NCBI GenBank assembly: GCA_947307415.1 | Contig: CAMZJA010000007.1 | Span: 1-64,000 of the forward strand | Reading direction: 5' to 3' | DNA length: 64,000 bases | DNA from: an uncultured Bacteroidales bacterium | GTDB taxonomy: Bacteria > Bacteroidota > Bacteroidia > Bacteroidales > F082 | Shown here: positions 42,741 to 50,658 of the stretch, one piece after another | Layout of the letters: every line of letters begins with the position of its first letter | Numbering within the stretch: position 1 is the first letter of the stretch | Position numbers and translations under genes: made by a program | Notes under the pieces: generated by a model | The model's database searches: none | What the model saw: only the letters and a program-made list of their open reading frames with translations | What the model was told of the DNA's origin: nothing

Positions 42741-43613
42741 ATGAAGAAACACCTTATTATAATATTAGCGTTGATTTGTTTTTCGGCTTGCACCGAGAAG
42801 ATGCAGATCGACACACCTGATGGCGAGCAGCTTGTGGGCATAAGTGGCTCTATTACAGACGAATACAAGCAGCACGAGATCATCATCAGCCGCACCATGC
42901 CTTTCTACGGAGGCGAGCCTGCCATGATTTCAAACGCCACCGTTTTTGTTATCGACAACGGCCTCGACACCATCTGGTTCGAGGAATCCGACAGAAACGG
43001 CTATTACCTCTCACATGAGGCATTTGCAGGCGAGCCGCATCACAAATATTACCTATCGGTCGACTTCTCCGACAACAGCGGGCATCATCATTTCTACTCA
43101 CAGTCGACTATGCGCGAGAATGTTGAAGCTGTTGACTCGATAAAGATTAAACCTTGGGTTTTCAATGATTTAGAGGTAAAAGATTATCTCGGCGTTTATC
43201 CTTATTTCCAAACTAACGACGATCCGAAAACGTTTTATATGGCAAGAGTCAGGATCAACAACGAAGATGTTGGCGGCGACACCTTGACAAAATGTGAGCT
43301 TTTTGAAGCCATGGGATACGCCGGCATTTATTTCAACGGTGCATACATGGTCTCCATTGGCGGTGAGTTCCCGATCTACGGCTTAAACCAAAAAGACAGC
43401 TTGGAGGTGGTTCATAGAGGCGACACTGTGACGATGGATTTATGGTCAATTCCGCGCGGTTACGCAGGTTACATCTCCGACATCGCGATGAGCACAGGCA
43501 GCAATCCTATGATGGGAACGCCGTCAAATGTCAGCACAAACATCTATCCTGAAGGCGAGGCTGTCGGCTATTTTCATGCGTCATCGCTACGGCAGTGCTC
43601 TGTAATTTATTGA
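42741..43613 (+). CDS. DUF4249 family lipoprotein
   Basis: 290 residues. Lipoprotein signal (MKKHLIIILALICFSAC, Cys17), then a DUF4249 body: LVGISGSITDEYKQHEIIIS, YGGEPAMISNATVFVIDNG, a GYYLSHEAFAGEPHHKYYLSV block, and a conserved end (GNPMMGTPSNVSTNIY-like, with YFHASS). DUF4249 proteins accompany TonB-dependent receptors and are probably surface-exposed accessory lipoproteins. It is in one operon with the receptor. Confidence 0.88.
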   Translation: MKKHLIIILALICFSACTEKMQIDTPDGEQLVGISGSITDEYKQHEIIISRTMPFYGGEPAMISNATVFVIDNGLDTIWFEESDRNGYYLSHEAFAGEPHHKYYLSVDFSDNSGHHHFYSQSTMRENVEAVDSIKIKPWVFNDLEVKDYLGVYPYFQTNDDPKTFYMARVRINNEDVGGDTLTKCELFEAMGYAGIYFNGAYMVSIGGEFPIYGLNQKDSLEVVHRGDTVTMDLWSIPRGYAGYISDIAMSTGSNPMMGTPSNVSTNIYPEGEAVGYFHASSLRQCSVIY

Positions 43614-43657
43614 TTTATAATTTATTATAACACAAATAATTTTTTTAATAATTTTTG

Positions 43658-43687
43658 TTGCAGGATGCGGAAAAAATCGTAATTTTG
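43658..43687 (+). promoter_or_regulatory. Promoter of tRNA-Tyr
   Basis: TTG (43658-43660), exactly 19 bp, TAATTTTG (43680-43687); tRNA begins at 43704. Confidence 0.75.
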
Positions 43688-43703
43688 CAGCGCAAAAATC
43701 CTT

Positions 43704-43785
43704 GGGGGAGTCGCATAGCGGCAATTGCAACAGACTGTAAATCTGTCCTCGGATGAGTTCGGTGGTTCGAGTCCACCCTCCCCCA
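43704..43785 (+). tRNA. tRNA-Tyr (GTA)
   Basis: 82 nt. Acceptor stem GGGGGAG/CTCCCCC, anticodon arm CAGAC-TGTAAAT-like with anticodon GTA, a long variable arm (TCGGATGAGTTCGG region) as expected of class II tRNA-Tyr, and a T-arm GGTGGTTCGAGTCCACC. CCA is not encoded (A then CAAG). Confidence 0.95.
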
Positions 43786-43817
43786 CAAGCCGCGCAACAA
43801 AAAAATAGAATTTTTTG

Positions 43818-43847
43818 TTGAAGGTATTAAAAAAAGCTGTATTTTTG
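43818..43847 (+). promoter_or_regulatory. Promoter of tRNA-Arg
   Basis: TTG (43818-43820), exactly 19 bp, TATTTTTG (43840-43847); tRNA begins at 43857, so this tRNA has its own promoter. Confidence 0.75.
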
Positions 43848-43856
43848 CAGCGCAAT

Positions 43857-43930
43857 GGACTAGTAGCTCAATTGGATAGAGTCCCTGACTACGGATCAGG
43901 CGGTTGTGGGTTCGACTCCCGCCTAGTTCA
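43857..43930 (+). tRNA. tRNA-Arg (ACG)
   Basis: 74 nt. Acceptor GGACTAG/CTAGTTC, anticodon stem CCTGA/TCAGG with loop CTACGGA (anticodon ACG), T-arm GTGGGTTCGACTCCCGC. CCA not encoded. Confidence 0.95.
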
Positions 43931-43932
43931 CA

Positions 43933-43963
43933 AAAAAGCTGACAGAGATGTCAGCTTTTTTTG
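43933..43963 (+). terminator. Terminator of tRNA-Arg
   Basis: Perfect stem AAAAAGCTGACA (43933-43944), loop GAGA, TGTCAGCTTTTT (43949-43960), then more T. Its end overlaps the promoter of the next gene (TATATTTG at about 43964-43971). Confidence 0.85.
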
Positions 43964-43991
43964 TATATTTGCAACCGAAATTTCATCAATT

Positions 43992-46310
43992 ATGAAAAAA
44001 ATCAACCTCACATTCATCGGAATAATGTTGGCAATGGCCTTCATTTCGTGCAATAATCAATTAGAAGTAGCTGATTATCAAATAGTTCCATTACCAAAAG
44101 AAATCAATCTCACCGAACATAATCCGTTTATCTTTGATAGAAACACGGTTATAACATATTCTACAAAGCACTCGGAATTACAAAAAGAAGCCATCTTTTT
44201 GGCAGATTATCTGGATGAGATCATAGGTATGCGTCCGACGGTGAGATGCACCGACAATGAGATGATCAACGCCATCAATTTCAAGATAAAGCCAAAAACA
44301 TTTGAAAACGACGAGGCTTATCAAATCATTGTAAATGAGAGCGTTATAGACATCTCAGCAGGTAGTTCGGCAGGTATTTTCTATGCCATACAGACCATAA
44401 GAAAAAGTCTTCCTGTCGGCGTTCGCGATGCAAACATAGCGTTCCCGTCGGGCGTGATCAACGATTATCCGCGCTTCGCCTACCGCGGCATGCACCTCGA
44501 CGTGAGCCGTCATTTCTTCCCTATCGATTCAGTCAAGGTGTATATCGACGCTATGGCGCTACACAACGTAAACAAGTTTCACATGCATCTCACCGACGAC
44601 CAAGGCTGGCGCATCGAGATCAAAGAATATCCGAAACTGACTGAAATCGGAGCATGGCGCTCAGGCACGCTGATTGGAAAAACCATGGCTTTCGACTCTA
44701 TCCGACACGGTGGTTTTTATACTCAGGAAGAGCTGAAAGACCTTGTAAAATATGCTGCTGACCGACATATCACCATCATTCCTGAGATCGACCTTCCGGG
44801 ACATATGCTGGCGGCTTTGGCATCGTATCCGGAGCTAGGTTGCACTGGAGGGCCTTACGAGGTTTGGAAACAATGGGGCGTTTCGGAAGATGTGATCTGC
44901 GCTGGCAACGAAGAAGCGATGCAATTCCTTGAGAATGTGTTACTTGAGGTGATGGAGATATTCCCGAGCGAGTATATCCACATCGGCGGCGACGAGGTTC
45001 CGCGCACACGTTGGAAGCAATGTCCGAAATGTCAGGCTAAGATCAAAGAGCTAGGCTTGAAAGACGATAAAAATCATTCAGCTGAAGATTATCTGCAGAG
45101 TTATGTGATGTCGAGAATGGAGCAATTCATTGAAGATCATGGGCGTCACATCATCGGATGGGACGAGATGCTCGACGGTGAGCTGGCACCAAACGCCACA
45201 GTGATGAGCTGGCGAGGCAGTTCAGGAGGATTCAAGGCCGCGAAAATGCACCATAACGTCATCATGACGCCTAACGACTATCTCTATTTCGATTATTATC
45301 AATCACTTGACAGCGAAAGCGAGCCTCTCGCCGGCGGCGGCTACAACTCGGTGAAAAAAGTTTATTCGCTTGAGCCGATTCCCGACAGCCTGACCGAAGA
45401 GGAGGAAAAATATATTTTAGGTCCGCAAGCCAACATCTGGACAGAATATACCAGCGAGTTTAACGTGTTGTTATACAGGATGTTACCTCGTATCGGAGCA
45501 CTCGCTGAAGTGCAGTGGTGCGACCCGCGACAGAAAAACTACGACGACTGGGTGAAACGTGAATATCGCCTCACGAAGCTTTACGACCTTTATAAATGGA
45601 ACTATGCGACGCATATCTTCGACATCGATGTAAAGATTGTGCCAAACGTGAAAGAAGGCGTCATCGAGGTAAGCATGTCGAAGCAAGTCGACGGAGAAAT
45701 AATGTATTCCATTGACGGTCAAGACGATACAAATTATACAGAGCCACTGAAGATCACTCAAAACTGCCATCTCGAGTGTTATGTTTTGCGTCCTGACGGC
45801 ACCAAGGGGCGTGCCTACACGACCGATTTCGACTTCAACAAAGCCTCGATGAAGCCGATAACGCTGAAAAATCAGCCGAATAAAGAATATGCTTACGATG
45901 GTGCCGAAGTGTTGATCGACGGCTTAAGAGGAGGCACCAACTACCGCAGCGGCCGTTGGATAGGCTGGTTTGGCAAGAAAATGGACGCCACCATCGACAT
46001 GCTGGAGCCGACGGAGATCAGCGAGGTGAGATTCAACCTGCTTGTCAACATGAAAGACTGGATTTTCAACGCGAGATCGGTCAAGGTGCTTGTGTCGGAC
46101 GATGAAATGAATTTTAAAGAGGTATGCAGCAAGAATTTCGATCTGATGCCTACCGACTACAGCGACAGCTTCTACCCTGTTGAAATCAGCTTTTCACCAG
46201 TAATTACTCGTTATGTAGAGATTATAGCCGAGCCGTTCGACTGTCCGAAGGGACATTCAGGCTACGGTTATCCGGCATGGATTTTCGTTGATGAGATAGA
46301 GGTCAGATAA
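43992..46310 (+). CDS. GH20 beta-N-acetylhexosaminidase, lipoprotein
   Basis: 772 residues. Lipoprotein signal (LAMAFISC, Cys20). A GH20b domain comes first (about 30-155), then the GH20 catalytic barrel (about 165-505) with HMHLTDDQGWRIEIKEYPKL and the catalytic Asp334-Glu335 pair in HIGGDEVPRTRW. A chitobiase C-terminal-like domain (EVSMSKQVDGEIMYSIDGQD) and a terminal discoidin-like beta-sandwich (about 640-772) follow. It should remove terminal GlcNAc or GalNAc residues from glycans at the cell envelope. The start is ATG 43992; the open frame runs upstream through tRNA-Arg, which cannot be coding. Confidence 0.95.
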   Translation: MKKINLTFIGIMLAMAFISCNNQLEVADYQIVPLPKEINLTEHNPFIFDRNTVITYSTKHSELQKEAIFLADYLDEIIGMRPTVRCTDNEMINAINFKIKPKTFENDEAYQIIVNESVIDISAGSSAGIFYAIQTIRKSLPVGVRDANIAFPSGVINDYPRFAYRGMHLDVSRHFFPIDSVKVYIDAMALHNVNKFHMHLTDDQGWRIEIKEYPKLTEIGAWRSGTLIGKTMAFDSIRHGGFYTQEELKDLVKYAADRHITIIPEIDLPGHMLAALASYPELGCTGGPYEVWKQWGVSEDVICAGNEEAMQFLENVLLEVMEIFPSEYIHIGGDEVPRTRWKQCPKCQAKIKELGLKDDKNHSAEDYLQSYVMSRMEQFIEDHGRHIIGWDEMLDGELAPNATVMSWRGSSGGFKAAKMHHNVIMTPNDYLYFDYYQSLDSESEPLAGGGYNSVKKVYSLEPIPDSLTEEEEKYILGPQANIWTEYTSEFNVLLYRMLPRIGALAEVQWCDPRQKNYDDWVKREYRLTKLYDLYKWNYATHIFDIDVKIVPNVKEGVIEVSMSKQVDGEIMYSIDGQDDTNYTEPLKITQNCHLECYVLRPDGTKGRAYTTDFDFNKASMKPITLKNQPNKEYAYDGAEVLIDGLRGGTNYRSGRWIGWFGKKMDATIDMLEPTEISEVRFNLLVNMKDWIFNARSVKVLVSDDEMNFKEVCSKNFDLMPTDYSDSFYPVEISFSPVITRYVEIIAEPFDCPKGHSGYGYPAWIFVDEIEVR

Positions 46311-46311
46311 A

Positions 46312-47787
46312 CTATCTGGATTTTCTGACACCAAGCAAACAACACAGCATCGAGCCGAGCAACCCAACGTAGATTGAATCGACAGGCAAAGATACAATTT
46401 CTCCGAAAATAAGGCATGCTGTTCCGAAAATAATCGATAAGAAAATCCATTTCGGCTTGAAACGGCCTGGGAAAAACAGCGCCAAGGTAAGTGGCACGAA
46501 GGTCGCTGTTGTGCGCAATCCCATCGACAAGAACCCGAGGTCGTTGATGTAACGTCCTGAGAATGATGCCGCTACTATGACTGCAACGAGTTGAATGCCT
46601 ACGATAGTCATGCGCGAAATCAGGAGTTTGTTGTTCGGTTTGAACACGTCTTTCACCAAAATCGTGGAAGCGCCAAGAGTGAGGCCCGAGCCGCCTATGA
46701 TGATGGTTATCAACAAGGTGCCGAGCACTATTCCACCGAGGAAATTCGGCATGTGGTTGGTGACGAACATTGGGAATGCCTGTGCCGAGCTGCGCATCAC
46801 GCCTAGGCCTTCGGGGATGTCTTTCCCGATGAATGTCAATGCGTTAAGCTCATCAACAGTGATATAATGAGCGCGCATATACATACCCACCATCACGCAG
46901 GCGAAGCCTATCGGAATGGAAATAATTGCCGAAATCAAAGCACCTTTGCGCGCCACGCTGTCGGCACGACCTGCCCAGATCGCCTGAGCGTATGTCTGGG
47001 TCGACAGTACGCCTAGGATGACCGACAGGCATGATCCCACGTCTTTTGAGACGCCGCGCGCAAACAGATTCTGATATTTATGGTTCACATCTTGCACGGT
47101 GTTTAGTCCGTCAACCGATTGAATGTCAGTGTTTAACAAGATATGATTTATAGTTTCCATCAAGCCGGAGTAGCCTTTTGAGAGGACAAGCACTATGACA
47201 CCGGCCGCCAATGCGGAGAGACATAACAATATGATTTTGACCACGCCGCCTATGCCAGCGCTCCACAAGCCGCCGAAGACGACGTAAAGCGTCATAATTA
47301 TTGCCGAAAGGATTGCGCAAGTCCAAAACGGGATATTGAAAAGCGTCATCAGCAAGGCTGAAGCCGACAAAACCTGGGCGATGATGCTGATGAACATGCC
47401 AAGCGAGCATAAAACAGAGCCCGTCATCTCTGCTTTACGGCCGTATTCTTTGCGGACTATTTCAAGCAACGTGGTGCTTCCGCTGCGCCGTAATGGAACC
47501 ACGTAACCTATTGCCAGAGCCACGCAGCCGAGTGCCATTCCCATGGTGAACCACCAAGCCGAGATGCCGAAGCTGAAGGCGAGCTGCGCCGTTCCAACAG
47601 TCGACTGTCCGCCGACAAGCGTCCCGATGATAGTTCCTGCCACAACCCATGTGCCTGCACGTCCGCCGCCAGTATTGAAGTCGCTCTCGTTTTTCACCCG
47701 CCTGACCGACAAAATACCAACCACTTCTATCAAAAGGATAGATAAAACGAGGCCTAAAATATGGTAAAAAGAAATCGCCATTTTCAA
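46312..47787 (-). CDS. Sodium/solute symporter (SSF family)
   Basis: 491 residues with about 13 predicted membrane segments. SSF signatures include ESDFNTGGGRAGTWVVAGTI, GGQSTVGTAQLAFSFG and GGLWSAGIGGVVKIILL. The beginning FYHILGLVLSILLIEVVGI is the first helix. It imports an organic solute with sodium; the substrate cannot be told. It converges on the hexosaminidase gene (1 bp between stops), so a sugar or related solute is conceivable, though convergent genes need not be linked. ATG 47781 (MAIS) is an alternative start. Confidence 0.88.
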   Translation of the reverse strand: MKMAISFYHILGLVLSILLIEVVGILSVRRVKNESDFNTGGGRAGTWVVAGTIIGTLVGGQSTVGTAQLAFSFGISAWWFTMGMALGCVALAIGYVVPLRRSGSTTLLEIVRKEYGRKAEMTGSVLCSLGMFISIIAQVLSASALLMTLFNIPFWTCAILSAIIMTLYVVFGGLWSAGIGGVVKIILLCLSALAAGVIVLVLSKGYSGLMETINHILLNTDIQSVDGLNTVQDVNHKYQNLFARGVSKDVGSCLSVILGVLSTQTYAQAIWAGRADSVARKGALISAIISIPIGFACVMVGMYMRAHYITVDELNALTFIGKDIPEGLGVMRSSAQAFPMFVTNHMPNFLGGIVLGTLLITIIIGGSGLTLGASTILVKDVFKPNNKLLISRMTIVGIQLVAVIVAASFSGRYINDLGFLSMGLRTTATFVPLTLALFFPGRFKPKWIFLSIIFGTACLIFGEIVSLPVDSIYVGLLGSMLCCLLGVRKSR

Positions 47788-47801
47788 TTTGAAAAACTGT
47801 G

Positions 47802-47809
47802 CAAAAATA
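47802..47809 (-). promoter_or_regulatory. Promoter -7 box of the symporter gene
   Basis: Complement of CAAAAATA reads TATTTTTG (TAnnTTTG), 15 bp before ATG 47787. Confidence 0.55.
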
Positions 47810-47884
47810 GTAAAAAGACTTTAGACATTAGACCCCAGACTTTAGATTTTTATTATTTTCGATAGTCATAACAGGTGAACAATG

Positions 47885-47967
47885 ATAGACAAACCATAGA
47901 CAGGTATATTTTTATTACATTGATTATCAATTATTTAAAATTTAAGATAATAGACAAACGATAGACA
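47885..47967 (+). promoter_or_regulatory. Four ATAGACA sites upstream of the second TPR regulator
   Basis: ATAGACAAACCATAGACA (47885-47902) and ATAGACAAACGATAGACA (47950-47967): each holds two ATAGACA sites 11 bp apart. This looks like a direct-repeat operator. The -7 box TATCTTTG is at 48016-48023. Confidence 0.6.
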
Positions 47968-48046
47968 AAGCGTGTTTTTGACTTGACAATTTGTTTTTTA
48001 TAAAAATTTTTGTTATATCTTTGCAACGAAAATATTTAAAACGACT

Positions 48047-49375
48047 ATGCGAATTGTAAAAAGCTATATTTTTTTCTTGTTTGTTGTCATGACAATGGTT
48101 TTTGTCTCATGCGGGCACAAATCAAAGCATGATGAGACGCTTGCTTTATATAATAAAGGTGTTGAACTTCGGAATGCAAAACAAAACGAAGACGCCGCCA
48201 AGTGTTTCAACGAGGCGCTTATCCTTGTAAATGATGATGAATTGAAAGCCAATCTTGAAGACCGGCTTGGTGAAATCTATTGGCTGCAGGGACTTTTTGA
48301 CGAAGCTCTGGCATTGCATTTGGATGCCTCTACCCTTTTCCGCCAGCTTTCAGATTCCGTTGCACTGATGAAATCGCTGCGAAACGCCGGCCATGCTGCG
48401 GCAGCGTTGAAAAAGACAGATGAGGCAGAGGATTACTATAACGAATCTTTTGACATTGCTAAATCATTGAATGACAATAATTTTACAAATGAGATAAGTC
48501 TTGATTTGGGAAGAGACATCTACATTGAGCTTGGCGATTATGAAAAGGCTATTTCTATTGTAAATCAAGCACTTGAGAATGGTGCTGAACCCTATCAATG
48601 CCATCTGCTGCTCGGGTTGGCGTATTATTATCTTGAAAATGACAATGAGGCGATAAAACATCTCAACGAGGCGGTTAAAAGTGATAAAGCCGGATTGAGG
48701 ATGTCGGCATACCAGACCTTGTATTACATCTACCAATTACGTGATGATTATCAGAAATCGCTTGAGTATCATGAACTTTACCATGATAATATGATTCAAA
48801 CGCAAACCGAGCATCACAGCAAGGAACTGCAAGGCATCAAAAGCGATTACGAGCTAAAAATGCAGGAAAACGCATTGAAGGCGAAGCAGAGAACAAGATT
48901 GACAATTATGTTTGGAGTTCTCGGAGTGCTTGGAATTGCGTTGATTATCACTATTATTCTGCTTCGTCAGAGAATTCTGAGATCTCAATTAGAAAAAGAA
49001 AAAACCAAAAACCAGTTTGAACTCGCTTTGAAGAAAAATAAGGTTTATGTCACCGCCCTCGCATTGTCGGAGCAAATCACCAAAAGCAGTCTCGATTTCC
49101 AACTTGACGACGACTCATGGGATGATTTTATGAATCTTATCAATTTGATTTACAACGACTTCAACAACAAACTTTTGACAAAATACCCTTCATTGACACA
49201 AGAAGACTTGCACATCTGCTGTCTGACGAGACTGGGATTTAATAACCAAGTCATCGCAATTTTGATGAACCAGCAGACTAGCTCATACGCGCGGCGAAAA
49301 TCTCGAATAAAACAGGAGAAAATGAACGGAATCGAAGATGAAAGGAGTTTTGAAGAAATAATAGAAGAGATTTAA
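48047..49375 (+). CDS. Lipoprotein-like TPR regulator with C-terminal helix-turn-helix
   Basis: 442 residues. Lipoprotein signal (VMTMVFVSC, Cys22), TPR repeats 30-250 (for example YNKGVELRNAKQNEDAAKCF), a membrane segment at 284-307 (RLTIMFGVLGVLGIALIITI), a coiled-coil stretch, and a C-terminal helix-turn-helix-like region at 383-425 (LTQEDLHICCLTRLGFNNQV, then SYARRKSRIKQEK). Same plan as 13510-14961: a periplasmic TPR sensor joined through the membrane to a DNA-binding end. It precedes a lipoprotein gene by 11 bp and a T9SS LRR gene, mirroring the other locus, so it may control them (inference). Confidence 0.8.
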   Translation: MRIVKSYIFFLFVVMTMVFVSCGHKSKHDETLALYNKGVELRNAKQNEDAAKCFNEALILVNDDELKANLEDRLGEIYWLQGLFDEALALHLDASTLFRQLSDSVALMKSLRNAGHAAAALKKTDEAEDYYNESFDIAKSLNDNNFTNEISLDLGRDIYIELGDYEKAISIVNQALENGAEPYQCHLLLGLAYYYLENDNEAIKHLNEAVKSDKAGLRMSAYQTLYYIYQLRDDYQKSLEYHELYHDNMIQTQTEHHSKELQGIKSDYELKMQENALKAKQRTRLTIMFGVLGVLGIALIITIILLRQRILRSQLEKEKTKNQFELALKKNKVYVTALALSEQITKSSLDFQLDDDSWDDFMNLINLIYNDFNNKLLTKYPSLTQEDLHICCLTRLGFNNQVIAILMNQQTSSYARRKSRIKQEKMNGIEDERSFEEIIEEI

Positions 49376-49386
49376 AATTTAATCAT

Positions 49387-50646
49387 ATGAAAAAGTATTT
49401 AATAATTATTCTATCGTTATCATTGATAACCTTTGCCAGTTGCAAGAAAAAAGATATCAGCAATGATTCAGGTGGTAGTTTCACTAATTGTAGTCCTCTT
49501 TGCTTTACCGCTGTAGACGACTGGGCCAAGATAGAAATCATTTGGTTGAATGAAGTGAGTGCAAGTTATGCAAATCTTGATTTTGAATACAGTTACGATA
49601 AAACGAATTGGAATGAGCTCAAAATCGATGAAACCAGAATAGTATTGAAAAACAAAGGTGATAAGGTTTATTTCAGAGGTGATAATCCATCTGGATTAAA
49701 CACAAAAAAAGATATAAGCATTAAGCTTTGGGATATTGGAGTTCGTTTTTATACGGTCAATAAAGTCGCGGTCAGTGGCAATATCATGTCATTGATTGAC
49801 CCCACTTGTAAAAGGAAAAGTGTCCCGGACTATTGTTTTATGAAACTGTTTGAATATACATCAATAACAACAGCTCCTGAGCTGCCTGCAACTGAACTTG
49901 GCGAACGATGTTATGAAGAAATGTTTTATTACTGCCAAGATTTAGAAGTTGCTCCAGAGCTACCTGCAACCGCACTGGCTAACGGTTGCTATGGCGGTAT
50001 GTTTTTGTATTGCCAAAGTCTGACAGAAGCTCCAAAACTACCGGCTACGACTATGGTTTACGCTTGTTATGCTTCAATGTTTATGGATTGCTCAAGTCTA
50101 ACAACACCTCCTGAATTGCCTGCAACGACTTTAGCTCCAAGTTGCTATGCTTATATGTTTACCGGCTGTACAGGCCTCACAGAAGCGCCCGAGCTGCCTG
50201 CAACGACACTGGCTCCAAGATGCTATTACACTATGTTTGCACGCTGCAGTAATCTGACATCAGCACCCGTATTGCAAGCGACAAATTTAGCTGAAGAATG
50301 CTATGACGGAATGTTTAAAGATTGCACCAGTCTCGTGACAGCTTCCGAATTGCCTGCCACCAATTTGGTAAAAAGTTGTTATGGCAGAATGTTTGCAGGA
50401 TGTTCCAACCTCACTACGGCACCAGAACTTCCCGCCACCACATTAGCCGAAAGCTGTTATTATCAGATGTTTATATCATGTGAACGACTAAACACCATTA
50501 GGGTTAATTTTACCGAATGGAGTAATGTGACATCATATTGGGTTGAGGGCGTACCTTACGGTGGCACATTTTACTGCCCTAGTGCGTTACCACAGGAGTT
50601 TGGATATAAAAGAATACCTACCGGCTGGTATGTTGTTACATTTTAA
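49387..50646 (+). CDS. Lipoprotein with eight 26-residue Cys-containing repeats
   Basis: 419 residues. Lipoprotein signal (SLITFASC, Cys19). An N-terminal domain of about 130 residues is followed by eight tandem units with the pattern APELPATxLAxxCYxxMFxxCxxL (26 residues, two Cys per unit, roughly residues 158-366). These belong to the leucine-rich-repeat-like surface proteins of Bacteroidota; the paired Cys could form disulphides along a rod (inference). A C-terminal cap contains YCPSALPQEF and GWYVV. It starts 11 bp after the TPR regulator and 12 bp before the T9SS LRR gene, so the three are probably one operon. Confidence 0.82.
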   Translation: MKKYLIIILSLSLITFASCKKKDISNDSGGSFTNCSPLCFTAVDDWAKIEIIWLNEVSASYANLDFEYSYDKTNWNELKIDETRIVLKNKGDKVYFRGDNPSGLNTKKDISIKLWDIGVRFYTVNKVAVSGNIMSLIDPTCKRKSVPDYCFMKLFEYTSITTAPELPATELGERCYEEMFYYCQDLEVAPELPATALANGCYGGMFLYCQSLTEAPKLPATTMVYACYASMFMDCSSLTTPPELPATTLAPSCYAYMFTGCTGLTEAPELPATTLAPRCYYTMFARCSNLTSAPVLQATNLAEECYDGMFKDCTSLVTASELPATNLVKSCYGRMFAGCSNLTTAPELPATTLAESCYYQMFISCERLNTIRVNFTEWSNVTSYWVEGVPYGGTFYCPSALPQEFGYKRIPTGWYVVTF

Positions 50647-50658
50647 TATGACTCAAGT

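Noticed and set aside
43815..43991. Upstream extension of the hexosaminidase frame
   Set aside because: It runs through tRNA-Arg and its terminator; the signal peptide starts at 43992.
47811..47850. ACTTTAGA repeats (near 47819 and 47839)
   Set aside because: Short, low complexity and typical of AT-rich intergenic DNA; no link to a gene start.
49858..50484. Regular 78-bp repeats that might suggest a CRISPR array
   Set aside because: They are coding repeats in a lipoprotein gene with no identical repeat/spacer pattern and no cas genes.
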